Shown: positions 35,637-43,775 of the stretch, piece after piece
Layout: every line of letters starts with the position of its first letter
Position numbering within the stretch: the stretch's first letter is position 1
Assembly: GCF_000018145.1 (NCBI RefSeq)
Contig: NC_009955.1
Location: 124,001-188,000, forward strand
From: Dinoroseobacter shibae DFL 12 = DSM 16493
Lineage (GTDB): Bacteria; Pseudomonadota; Alphaproteobacteria; Rhodobacterales; Rhodobacteraceae
DNA: 64,000 bases
Reading direction: 5' to 3'
The notes under the pieces: generated by a model
What the model was told of the DNA's origin: nothing
Databases searched by the model: none
The model's input: only the letters and a program-made list of their open reading frames with translations
Translations under genes and position numbers: made by a program

Positions 35637-35674
35637 GGTATAGAATTGACTTCTATACCTCAAAAATGATCTAT
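35635..35674 (+). promoter_or_regulatory. Promoter with 11-bp inverted-repeat operator before the Fic gene
   Basis: GAGGTATAGAA and TTCTATACCTC form a perfect 11-bp inverted repeat with a 5-bp spacer (35635-35661). A -35-like TTGACT (35646-35651) lies inside it, with a -10-like ATCTAT 17 bp later. A repressor bound here would block the promoter. It lies 45 bp before the Fic start. Confidence 0.55.
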
Positions 35675-35705
35675 TCATGCGTTATAAAAAAGGGCTCTAT
35701 AACTC

Positions 35706-36824
35706 ATGGCATGGAACTGGCAGATATCCGGTTGGCCGGAATTCCGGTATGACGAGGCCGCACTGGCACCGCTTGAGCAGCGATTTTTGCTGTCCTCAGG
35801 CGAAGTCCTTGGTGCCGTCCACCATGTGAACCCGTCCGAGCGTGATCAACTCCGCATCGATCTGCTGAGCGATGAAGCGATGAAGACCAGTGCCATCGAG
35901 GGCGAGATGCTGGACCGGCGCAGCGTGCAATCCTCACTTCGCCGGCACCTTGGATTAGAGCCTGACAGCTATCCGAACAAACCTCGCGAGCAGGGGGTGG
36001 CTGAGATGATGGTCGATGTTTACTCGACCTATGCCGAGCCCCTTGCGCACGGCACCCTGTTTCGGTGGCATGAGATGCTCTTGGCCTTCGACAAGCGCCT
36101 GGAGGCGATCGGTTCATACCGGCAGCACGAGGATGCCATGCAGATCGTCTCTGGCCGTTTTGATCGTCCGGTCGTGCATTTTGAGGCGCCGCCATCTGTG
36201 CAGGTTCCGGAAGAGATGGACCGGTATGTCGACTGGTTCAATCGGACCGAGCCGGGTGCCGAGGAGCCCTTGCCAGCGTTGACGCGTGCGGGCCTGAGTC
36301 ATCTCTACTTCGAAAGTATCCACCCATTTGAGGACGGGAATGGTCGCCTGGGTCGGGCCTTGGCCGAAAAGTCCCTGGCTCAGAGTATCGGCCAGCCCAG
36401 CCTGATCGCGCTGGCTTTCACCCTCGAGCGAAAGCGAAAGGACTATTACGATCAGCTCGAGCGACACCAGAAGACGCTGGAGGTCACGCCTTGGCTGGTA
36501 TGGTTTGCAAAGTCCGTTCTTGAAGCGCAGCAGGTCACCCTGGGCCGCGTGGGCTTCTTCATTGCCAAGGCGCATTTCTATGGCCGGCATCGTGATCAAC
36601 TGAACGAACGGCAAGCCAAGGTGATCGAGCGGATGTTCCGGGAGGGACCAGATGGCTTCAAGGGTGGTTTGAGCGCCGAGAACTATATTTCGATCACCGG
36701 TATATCGCGCGCGACTGCTACAAGGGATCTACAAGAACTTGTCGAGATTGGTGCCCTCACGCGCACTGGCGAACGCCGATACACGCGTTACTGGCTGAAG
36801 TCACTTGCCGGGATCATAGCCTAG
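35706..36824 (+). CDS. Fic-family protein with N-terminal DUF4172 domain
   Basis: A 372-residue Fic protein that would transfer AMP from ATP to a protein. The active-site motif HPFEDGNGRLGR is complete, near residue 203. An autoinhibitory helix is present N-terminally (TSAIEGE, near residue 58), which places it in the class with inhibition built into the same chain. The C-terminal winged helix (YISITGISRATATRDLQEL) suggests DNA binding and possibly control of its own operator upstream. Confidence 0.9.
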   Translation: MAWNWQISGWPEFRYDEAALAPLEQRFLLSSGEVLGAVHHVNPSERDQLRIDLLSDEAMKTSAIEGEMLDRRSVQSSLRRHLGLEPDSYPNKPREQGVAEMMVDVYSTYAEPLAHGTLFRWHEMLLAFDKRLEAIGSYRQHEDAMQIVSGRFDRPVVHFEAPPSVQVPEEMDRYVDWFNRTEPGAEEPLPALTRAGLSHLYFESIHPFEDGNGRLGRALAEKSLAQSIGQPSLIALAFTLERKRKDYYDQLERHQKTLEVTPWLVWFAKSVLEAQQVTLGRVGFFIAKAHFYGRHRDQLNERQAKVIERMFREGPDGFKGGLSAENYISITGISRATATRDLQELVEIGALTRTGERRYTRYWLKSLAGIIA

Positions 36825-37543
36825 CGCAGCCATAGAACGCGTCGGTTGTCTGATGTTCGAGGCAGATGCACTGTTCCTGCTATCCATTCCGCCCTAGTTT
36901 TTGAGTCTTGTACGACAACTCGAAAATTCACCCCAGACGGAGCAGACACAAACTCTCCGTCGATCTCCTCGAGTGCTGCTTCGCGCGAAGAGCCGTGATC
37001 ACTAATGAGTTCCAGGACTGCTTGCGGCGCCACGTCAGGTGCAATCCCGCGTCGCCCTGAATACACTGTCGCGATTTCTTCCAACTTGCTGTTCAAAGCG
37101 GGGGATGCGTCTGTGACGCGAAGAAAATCGCTCGTGCGGATCAAACGGTGCGGAGTTCGGCGCCAATCACGAAGTCGATCTAACGCTTCTTCCGGCAAAC
37201 CTAGATGATCCGCCACCATGTCGATCAATTCGGGGGCGGCCGTATTGAGGTCGATCAATCCGCCGGTATCTTGAAGAGTGATCTGATAAGTCGCCCCGCC
37301 AAGCTCCAACTGCAATAGAGCCGCAGAAGCATCAGGCACTTCACCTTGCAGGACCAATCTGAGGGCTTCGTGGTTCAGACGATTGGTGCCGACTAAAACT
37401 GCAGTGCTGTGTGAACGTTCCAAGCGCGCCATCATGATGGCACTGGTCACGGCAAACAGAGCGGTCAGGACAGTCAAACCGGACAGCACAACAATCAAGG
37501 CAAAGCCGGATCGAGTGTTTGCGTTTCGCATCTTGGCTTGCAT
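36821..37543 (-). CDS. GspK-like type II secretion minor pseudopilin (orphan)
   Basis: A 240-residue protein with a prepilin-type N-terminus (RSGFALIVVLSGLTVLTALF) and the general secretion K domain hallmark GGLIDLNTAAPELIDMVADH, a helix-hairpin-helix-like SAM region. GspK caps the type II pseudopilus tip. No other gsp gene is in the window, so it is either a remnant of a lost cluster or a stand-alone protein. It overlaps the Fic stop by 4 bp in convergent orientation. Confidence 0.75.
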   Translation of the reverse strand: MQAKMRNANTRSGFALIVVLSGLTVLTALFAVTSAIMMARLERSHSTAVLVGTNRLNHEALRLVLQGEVPDASAALLQLELGGATYQITLQDTGGLIDLNTAAPELIDMVADHLGLPEEALDRLRDWRRTPHRLIRTSDFLRVTDASPALNSKLEEIATVYSGRRGIAPDVAPQAVLELISDHGSSREAALEEIDGEFVSAPSGVNFRVVVQDSKTRAEWIAGTVHLPRTSDNRRVLWLR

Positions 37544-37644
37544 AAGAGGACTTTAGAGCGCTTTTTGGGTGAGCCAAGTCCTTTTCCTAGGGTCAGGACC
37601 CATTGATTTTCGTGTAGCGGCATGATTCACGGCTCGAAAACCGA

Positions 37645-38411
37645 GTGGTGAATATGTCTGATCTTTTTTGGCTCACGGACGCGCAGATGGCGCGTCTTGC
37701 CCCCTTCTTTCCAAAGTCCCATGGCAAGCCGCGCGTAGATGATCGACGCGTTCTCAGTGGGATTATCTTCATCAATCGCAATGGCTTACGCTGGCGTGAC
37801 GCACCCGTTGCCTATGGCCCACACAAGACGCTTTACAACCGTTGGAAACGGTGGAGCGATAAGGGGATCTTCGCGCGGATGATGGCCGGTCTTGCCGCCG
37901 AGCACGGCGAGAGGAAGACTGTGATGATCGACGCAACTTACTTGAAGGCACATCGCACGGCGACCAGTTTGGGCGTCAAAAAGGGGGGCGTGGACGCCTG
38001 ATTGGCCGGACCAAGGGCGGCATGAATACCAAGCTGCACGCCATTTGTGACAGCCAAGGACGCCCGCTGAACCTGTTCGTTACGGCTGGTCAGGTCAGTG
38101 ATTACATCGGCGCACGGGCGTTAGTCAGCAGCCTTCCGAAGGTCGATTGGCTACTCGGTGACCGCGGCTATGACGCCGATTGGTTCAGAGAAGCGTTGCA
38201 AGACAAAGGGATACGCCCCTGCATACCGGGTCGAAAGCAACGCAAGGCAACAGTCAAATACGACAAACGTCGATACAAGCGCCGCAATCGGATCGAGATC
38301 ATGTTTGGCAGGCTGAAGGATTGGCGGCGTGTGGCGACCCGCTACGACCGATGCCCAAAGGTCTTCCTATCAGCAATCGCCCTTGCTGCACTCGTCATTT
38401 ACTGGCTATGA
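37645..38411 (+). CDS. IS5-family transposase in two frames (likely -1 frameshift)
   Basis: Frame 1 (37645-38001) encodes the N-terminal DUF4096-like part (FWLTDAQMARLAPFFPKSHG) and the first catalytic Asp (VMIDATYLKAHR). Frame 2 continues from the slippery AAAAAGGGGGG at 37978-37988 through RTKGGMNTKLHAICDSQGRP to the DDE end (RRNRIEIMFGRLKDWRRVA). A -1 slip joins them exactly, as known for IS427-type elements. Whether it is programmed or an error cannot be told from sequence. Confidence 0.85.
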
Positions 38412-38412
38412 G

Positions 38413-39860
38413 ATGCCGTAACGGGGCCTGCGTCACGCGCCGCCGTTGCCACTTGTCAGACTAGCACCGCGCTGTCGCCATTCCCGTATTGAACCCACAT
38501 GGAGGATGACGGGATGAAATTGTTTGTCGGATTGGATGTGTCGCTTGCGAAGACTTCGGTCTGCGTGATCAGCGAGTACGGCAAGATTATCAAAGAGGCA
38601 GAGACTGAAAGCGAACCCGAGGTTCTGGCGCGCTGGCTGCATGATCTGGACGGCAGCATCGCGGCGATTGGCCTGGAGGCTGGGCCTCTGTCGCAATGGC
38701 TGCACCGAGGGCTGACCGAAGCTGGCCTTGATACGGTGCTCATGGAAACGCGCCAAGTGAAAGGAGCGCTGAAGGCGATGCCGATCAAGACGGATCGGCG
38801 CGATGCAGAAGGGATTGCACGCCTTCTTCATCTCGGCTGGTTCCGCCCGGTCCACTGTAAATCCGTGTCTGCTCAGGAAACCCGGGCGGTTCTTGGCGCT
38901 CGAAAGGCTATCCAGCAGAACATGATCGCTCTGGAAATGTCGTTGCGCGGACTCCTGCGGAACTTTGGCCTCAAGGTCGGCGCGATCTCCCGTGGCAGGT
39001 TTGAGACACGCATTCGGGAGTTGGCAGATGGCAACCCGATGCTGGAAACCGCGACAGACCCGATGCTGCGGGCCCGGGCGACCCTACGGCAGGAACTGGC
39101 CGGGCTCGAAGAACGCGTGCGCCAGTTGGCCTGGGATGATCAGGTTTGCCAACGGCTTATGTCGATGCCTGGAATCGGTGCGGTCGTAGCACTTACATTC
39201 CGTGCTGCGGTCGATGATCCTGCCCGCTTTCGGTCTTCAAAGAGAATTGGCCCCTGGGTTGGCCTGACGCCCTCACGCAACCAGTCCGGTGAACGAGACG
39301 TGTCAGGCGGCATCACCAAGGCTGGTGACGTCAATCTGAGGCGAACATTGTGCCAGGCAGCAACCGTCATGATGAATCGCGGCCGATCGACATGGCTGAG
39401 AACATGGGGAGCCCAGCTCGCGCAGCGGCGTGGTCGCAAAATCGCGATGGTCGCCCTCGCACGCCGCATCGCTGTCATCCTCCATCGGATTTGGGTCGAT
39501 GGCACAACCTTCCAGCCAGATGCCGCGCCGAACCTTGCCTGATCGGATGAGCCGCCACCCGTTGCCTGCCTGATCGCAGGCTGTCGAGGTCCCGCAGGGA
39601 CGTGGTTCCGATAATGCCGTGGTTTGGACTGTCGCTGACACAAGTCAAGCACGCCTATGAGATGGGCACATCGGAATTACATCGAACCAGCATCATGTTG
39701 GCAGCCACCGCGCTGACCACGAACCGAAGCATGTACCCAAAGGACCTCAGCCGAAGGCAGCCAGAAAGCAGCCACAGGCATGCCCGATCCAAGCGAACCG
39801 CCTTGGCGGATCAATTTGACTGCGGAAAATCGCTTGACTGAGGCGACCCCGTTACCGAAG
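38413..39860 (+). mobile_element. IS110-family (IS1111-type) element inserted at the 3' end of the IS5 element
   Basis: About 1.45 kb, inserted a few bases after the IS5 transposase stop and just before the IS5 right repeat. Subterminal inverted repeats GTAACGGGG (38418-38426) and CCCCGTTAC (39847-39855) lie symmetrically about 5 bp inside each end, as typical for the IS1111 subgroup. The 318-bp right noncoding end is the probable source of its guide RNA. Confidence 0.8.
38514..39542 (+). CDS. IS110-family transposase
   Basis: A 342-residue DEDD transposase (KLFVGLDVSLAKTSVCVI, GLEAGPLSQWLH, KTDRRDAEGIARLL) with the C-terminal transposase_20 domain (MSMPGIGAVVALTFRAA, GPWVGLTPSRNQSGE). I prefer the ATG at 38514, seven bases after GGAGG, over 38499. 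It is unlike the other two IS110 transposases in the window, so three distinct lineages have arrived here. Confidence 0.93.
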   Translation: MKLFVGLDVSLAKTSVCVISEYGKIIKEAETESEPEVLARWLHDLDGSIAAIGLEAGPLSQWLHRGLTEAGLDTVLMETRQVKGALKAMPIKTDRRDAEGIARLLHLGWFRPVHCKSVSAQETRAVLGARKAIQQNMIALEMSLRGLLRNFGLKVGAISRGRFETRIRELADGNPMLETATDPMLRARATLRQELAGLEERVRQLAWDDQVCQRLMSMPGIGAVVALTFRAAVDDPARFRSSKRIGPWVGLTPSRNQSGERDVSGGITKAGDVNLRRTLCQAATVMMNRGRSTWLRTWGAQLAQRRGRKIAMVALARRIAVILHRIWVDGTTFQPDAAPNLA

Positions 39861-39895
39861 TCCTGACCCTAGAAAGTCAAATCCGGGCACTTGCA

Positions 39896-40078
39896 CTAAC
39901 GTACGATCCTGCCCCCTACCGGAGCAGACCCCATCTGTGCCAAGGCGCGGACATCGGCGGAGGGGTTCATCTGGTTCACCAGTGGCCAGAGCGCAGCCCC
40001 TGTTGCCACGACCCCTGCCCCGACCGTTGCGTAATACAGGAAATCCCTGCGGGCGGTATTCTCTGACGCTTCCATCAT
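39896..40078 (-). pseudogene. Truncated Rieske iron-sulfur subunit (PetA) N-terminal fragment
   Basis: The first 47 or so residues match the start of ubiquinol-cytochrome c reductase iron-sulfur proteins: the Tat motif [14 protein letters not shown], the membrane helix [13 protein letters not shown] and [11 protein letters not shown]. The frame then diverges and stops at 39896. The Rieske domain itself is absent, probably deleted when the IS5 element arrived. A TTGACC-type promoter sequence lies upstream. Confidence 0.8.
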
Positions 40079-40084
40079 CGGGCA

Positions 40085-40115
40085 TGTGTCCGTGCCTCCC
40101 GCGCTGGAAGGTCAA
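40085..40115 (-). promoter_or_regulatory. Weak MerR/CueR-type promoter before the Rieske fragment
   Basis: On the minus strand TTGACC (40115-40110) is followed by TTCCAGCGCGGGAGGC, a poorly conserved dyad, with a 19-bp spacing to a weak -10. It resembles the better sites upstream of copA and copZ. Confidence 0.35.
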
Positions 40116-40321
40116 CACGCGAGATGTAACGTTTTGTCAGCGCACCTCTCTACGGATCATCAAACAGGCCTTGTCGGCGCATTAATGGTGCGGGCCCGCG
40201 CCTTTTGCCATCATGAGGTGGTGCTCCTGGTGATGCGCCCCGATGGTCATCAGACCAAAGAAACCAAGTCCCTGAATCTGCGCGGCATCGCCATCGACAC
40301 TGAGCGCCACGCCATCTTCTA

Positions 40322-41375
40322 GAGCATGTCGCCTCTGACCAGATTCAGGATTCCCCTGATGTTGTTCCTATGATTCCATGTCTTTCAGGCAGATATGGAG
40401 GTCAGAGATGGGCAAAGCGCATCCTGTTGAGTTGCGTGAACGTGCCGTGCGGCTTGTCGAGCAGGGCAACACGCACACAGAGGCGGCTCGGCGGCTGTGC
40501 GTGTCGATCAAGTTCGTCAACGACATGGTGCGGCTCAAGCGCGAGACCGGCTCGCTCGCGCCGAAACCTCAGGGCAATCCCGGGCGCGGCAAACTGACCA
40601 GCGTCAAAGGCTGGGTGGAGAGCCGGATCACGGCGCAACCCGATCTGACGATTGACGAGTTGACCGCGGAACTGGCCGCGAAACACGGGGTGAAGGTTCA
40701 TCGCTCGTCGGTCGGTCGGCTGCTGCTCAGGCTCGGGCTGTCACACAAAAAAAGACCTGCAAGCCCTTGAGCAGAAGCGTCAGGACGTGGCCGATCTGCG
40801 CCGCATATGGATCGGCAAACGCCAGCCCTTCATGGCCAGACATCTGGAAAGGCTGGCTTTCATCGACGAGACATCGCTCAAGACGAACATGGCCAAGACC
40901 ACCGGCTGGGCCCCGCGCGGGCAACGCCTGGTCGATCACGCGCCGTTCGGGCATTGGCGCACCCAGACCTTCATCGGTGCCCTGCGCCATGATCGCCTCG
41001 ATGCCCCGTGGGTGATCGATGGCGCAATGAACGGCGAGTTGTTCGACCTCTATATCGAGACCCAGCTGGTGCCGACCTTGGGTCCGGGCGACGTGGTCAT
41101 CCTCGACAACTTGTCGAGCCATAAGAGCCCCGGCGCAGCCAAGGCCATGCGAGATATCGGCGCGTGGTTCCTGTTCCTGCCGCCCTACAGTCCCGACCTC
41201 AACCCGATCGAGATGGCCTTCTCAAAGCTCAAGGTCCTGATCCGAAAGGCTGCAGCCCGAACCTACCATGAACTTTGGCAGGCTGTCGGTCATGTGTGCG
41301 ACCTCTTCACCGACGAGGAATGCTACAACTTCTTCAAGGCCGCAGGATATAAAACCGATTAAACGCGACACGCTC
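40322..41375 (+). mobile_element. IS630-family element
   Basis: 1054 bp with terminal repeats GAGCATGTCGC at the left and GCGACACGCTC at the right, flanked by the TA target duplication (40320-40321 and 41376-41377). The insertion splits the secreted histidine-rich protein gene; removal of the element and one TA restores it exactly. Confidence 0.92.
40408..41362 (+). CDS. IS630-family transposase in two frames
   Basis: Frame 1 (40408-40770) encodes the helix-turn-helix half (HPVELRERAVRLVEQGNTHT, ARRLCVSIKFVNDMVRLK). Frame 2 encodes the DDE domain: LAFIDETSLKTNM, VVILDNLSSHKS and YSPDLNPIEMAFSKLK. The change of frame falls at the A7 run at 40747-40753. IS630 elements often use frameshifting at such runs, so it may still be functional. 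Confidence 0.88.
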
Positions 41376-41824
41376 TAAGTCCTCTGTCACAACGTCCCAG
41401 CCGGTCTCGGCCGCGAGAAAGGGCGCATGGGCGGGCACCATGGCGCGGATGGCCTCGAGAACACGGGGGGTGCCCCGAATCTCGAACCGGGCCCCTTCCG
41501 GCCGCAGGGTGCGGGCGACCACGGCCTCTTGGGTCAGAAGGTCCATATCGACCAGATGGCGGCGCAATCCGTCAATATCGACCCGCTCCCAATCCGTCTC
41601 GGGATCGGCCTGCAGGATCGTTACGATTTCCGCCAAGGCGGCAAAGGCCGATTGCCCGGTTTCCTGCGGTCCGCCCATGTCGTGACCAGCCGCGGAATTG
41701 GCGTGCTGCGCGGCCACGGGTGCGGCCATCACTATGGCAAGGACGAAGGGAATGAGACGCATGGACAGGTCCTTCAATGGGGTGGTGTCATGTTTACGCT
41801 AGCAGGGGCGGATGCATCGTAATA

Positions 41825-41836
41825 TGATTTCAATCA
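41825..41836. promoter_or_regulatory. FNR-like box touching the Crp/Fnr start codon
   Basis: TGATTTCAATCA has the TGAT-N4-ATCA form bound by FNR/Dnr-type regulators, within a longer ATGATTTCAATCAT dyad. It ends one base before the start codon of the Crp/Fnr gene and lies about 63 bp upstream of the divergent secreted protein gene. It could repress the first and activate the second. Confidence 0.55.
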
Positions 41837-41837
41837 T

Positions 41838-42404
41838 ATGTTGCCAAACCCCTATGATCATATCCCGAGCTCAGCCCTGCGCCCAATCTCCGGCGCGGTT
41901 GGAGATACCGTATTTCACCAAGGCGACCCCACCCACGGTCTCTATGTCGTGCAAACCGGGCGCGTGCATCTCGAGCGGGTCGGTCCAGATGGCGAGCGGT
42001 TCATCATCCACCGTGCCCAAGCCGGAACAAGCTTTGCCGAAGCTTCGGTGTTTTCGGAGGTCTATCATTGCGACGCAGTCATTGTTGAGGCCGGGGCGCT
42101 GATCCGGATCGACAAGGCTTCCGTATTGGCCGCTTTTGCCGACCCGGCATTTGCCCGCGCCTATGGCCGTCAGGCGGCTCAACAGATACAGGCGCAGCGA
42201 CAGATGCTGGAGATCGTCGGCATTCGGCGCGCAGAGGACCGGGTGATGGCAGGGTTGATCGCAGGCTTGCTCGAAGGCTCCATCGTCGAATTTGCCGCTC
42301 GGTTACAATTGAGCCATGAGGCGACCTACAGGGCGCTGCGAAAGCTTGTGCAAGACGGACGGGTCATGAACCCGTCCCGCGGGATCTATCACCTGCACCC
42401 ATGA
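41838..42404 (+). CDS. Crp/Fnr-family transcriptional regulator
   Basis: A 188-residue regulator with an N-terminal cyclic-nucleotide-like sensor barrel (GDTVFHQGDPTHGLYVVQTG, GTSFAEASVF) and a short C-terminal helix-turn-helix (FAARLQLSHEATYRALRKL). No cysteine cluster for an iron-sulfur centre is seen, so it is not a classical oxygen-sensing FNR. There is no clear ribosome-binding site, and an FNR-like box abuts its start. Confidence 0.85.
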   Translation: MLPNPYDHIPSSALRPISGAVGDTVFHQGDPTHGLYVVQTGRVHLERVGPDGERFIIHRAQAGTSFAEASVFSEVYHCDAVIVEAGALIRIDKASVLAAFADPAFARAYGRQAAQQIQAQRQMLEIVGIRRAEDRVMAGLIAGLLEGSIVEFAARLQLSHEATYRALRKLVQDGRVMNPSRGIYHLHP

Positions 42405-42409
42405 CCTGA

Positions 42410-42862
42410 TCAGCTGTGGCTCGCGAAGACCGAGGTCGCGCCGTCGGAGCCAACAAGCAAGGTGTCAAAAGCGTCACCGGCCCCGGGACCGCCCATGCCG
42501 GGCGAACTCATCGGCATGCGGGGGACAGTCAAACCGCGCGCCATCGGTTGCTCTGCTAGCAGCCGCGTGATGTCCGCGGCAGGCACGTGGCCCTCGATAA
42601 AATAGTCGCCCACGACCGCCGTGTGACATCCAGCAAGTTCCGGTGCAATTTGCAGCCGATCTTTGAACGCATAAAGCGCATCCTGATCGACGTCCTGCGC
42701 CTCGACCGCGAAGCCCGCTTGCCGGACATGATCGACCCAAGCGGTGCAGCATCCGCAGGTGGGGGTTTTCAGGACTTTAATGACCGGTTCCGTGTTGGCC
42801 AGTGCTCGCAGGGGGAGTGTGGCAGCCGCTCCGGCCAGCAAGAACGTACGTCGTTTCATCAT
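42410..42862 (-). CDS. DUF411-family metal-associated protein
   Basis: A 150-residue exported protein with a signal sequence (MMKRRTFLLAGAAATLPLRA) and the family motif VLKTPTCGCCTAWVDHVRQA, a CxCC metal-binding candidate. The typical GCHTAVVGDYFIEGHVP region follows. DUF411 proteins occur in copper-resistance loci. It is the last gene of a five-gene minus-strand operon, and its first 86 bp overlap the preceding gene. Confidence 0.85.
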   Translation of the reverse strand: MMKRRTFLLAGAAATLPLRALANTEPVIKVLKTPTCGCCTAWVDHVRQAGFAVEAQDVDQDALYAFKDRLQIAPELAGCHTAVVGDYFIEGHVPAADITRLLAEQPMARGLTVPRMPMSSPGMGGPGAGDAFDTLLVGSDGATSVFASHS

Positions 42863-43772
42863 GTGTTCCTTTTTGAGTTACCCGAGACCCTAGAACTGTG
42901 TTTTCGAGAGTCCAGAGGCTGTTCCTGCTTGTCGGCGTGAGGGCGGATGTATCCAGGGCGTGTCCGCTTGCTGGCCCGCGAAGGGGCTGGATCAACATCC
43001 TGTCGACCCAGAGGTCGCGCGTCGTGCGAAACTGCTCGATACCGATCGTCATTCCCTCGTGGCCCTTCGCGGGCTGGGCTACGTAAGTACCCATGAGGCG
43101 GTCCCACCACGGCAGGTTGAAGCCGTAGTTTGAGTTGGTTTCGCGCGGATCGACAGAATGATGCACGCGGTGCATGTCGGGTGTGACGACGATCCATCTG
43201 AGCCACCGGTCGACCGGTCTCGGCAGGTTGATGTTGGCATGGTTGAAGAGGGCAGTGGCGTTGAGGATGATCTCGAACAACAAAACCGCGACGCCGGGCG
43301 GACCAAGCGCTGCCACCAGGGCGAGCTTGATCGCCATCGAGATGAGGATCTCAATCGGATGGAAGCGTAATCCAGTGGTTGCGTCGAAGTCGAGATCCGC
43401 ATGGTGCATCCGGTGCAGGCGCCACAGGGCCGGGACGGCGTGGAACATGACATGTTGCAGATAGATCGCCAGATCGAGCAGCAGCATGGACAGGATCACA
43501 GCCAACCCGAAAGGAGCCTCGATAATGTTGAACAGGCCCCAGCCCCGCTCCTCGGCCAGGACCGCCAGACCGACGGCCAGGATTGGGAAAGACAACCGGA
43601 GGATCGCCGTATCGATCACGACAAGTGCCAGGTTGTTCGACCAACGGATGACACGCGGAATGTCACGCCGCCGACGCGGGGCGGCGAGTTCCCAAAGCGC
43701 CATGGCGGCCAGCACACTCAAAAACGCCGTCAGACGAATCTCCGGCTCTGCGGCTAGTATTATGTCCATCAC
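42777..43772 (-). CDS. Sterol desaturase/fatty acid hydroxylase-family membrane protein
   Basis: A 331-residue protein with four or more membrane helices and the di-iron histidine boxes of the family: QHVMFHAVPALWRLHRMHHAD near residues 104-124 and DMHRVHHSVDPRE near 199. Family members hydroxylate or desaturate lipids. The C-terminal 40-50 residues overlap the DUF411 gene in another frame and lack family features, so the end may reflect a frameshift. Its place in a metal operon suggests membrane-lipid adaptation (inference). Confidence 0.8.
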   Translation of the reverse strand: MMDIILAAEPEIRLTAFLSVLAAMALWELAAPRRRRDIPRVIRWSNNLALVVIDTAILRLSFPILAVGLAVLAEERGWGLFNIIEAPFGLAVILSMLLLDLAIYLQHVMFHAVPALWRLHRMHHADLDFDATTGLRFHPIEILISMAIKLALVAALGPPGVAVLLFEIILNATALFNHANINLPRPVDRWLRWIVVTPDMHRVHHSVDPRETNSNYGFNLPWWDRLMGTYVAQPAKGHEGMTIGIEQFRTTRDLWVDRMLIQPLRGPASGHALDTSALTPTSRNSLWTLENTVLGSRVTQKGTHDETTYVLAGRSGCHTPPASTGQHGTGH

Positions 43773-43775
43773 AGT

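Larger units (their letters stand above)
37590..39869 (+). mobile_element. IS5-family (IS427-type) element carrying an IS110 insertion
   Basis: It begins GGGTCAGGAC at 37590 and ends GTCCTGACCC at 39869, both flanked by the TA target duplication (37588-37589 and 39870-39871). Without the IS110 at 38413-39860 it would be about 830 bp, the usual size for this group. It separates the GspK-like gene from a truncated Rieske gene. Confidence 0.85.
40182..41762 (-). pseudogene. Secreted histidine-rich protein gene split by IS630
   Basis: Joining 41762-41378 to 40321-40182 restores a 173-residue frame. It has a signal peptide MRLIPFVLAIVMAAPVAAQ, a mixed central domain (TDWERVDIDGLRRHLVDMDL), and a His- and Met-rich end, LMTIGAHHQEHHLMMAKG and GPHH. 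The family is not recognised. The His/Met-rich tail and the island around it suggest metal binding in the periplasm (inference). Divergent from the Crp/Fnr gene. Confidence 0.75.

Noticed and set aside
37590-39869. Interpreting IS5 plus IS110 as one composite transposon
   Set aside because: IS110 sits inside the IS5 ends at the transposase 3' side with its own subterminal repeats; there is no cargo gene, so it is a simple nested insertion.
41505-41700. Repeated-looking motifs that might suggest a short array
   Set aside because: No regular spacing or repeated unit; no CRISPR array is present anywhere I looked.
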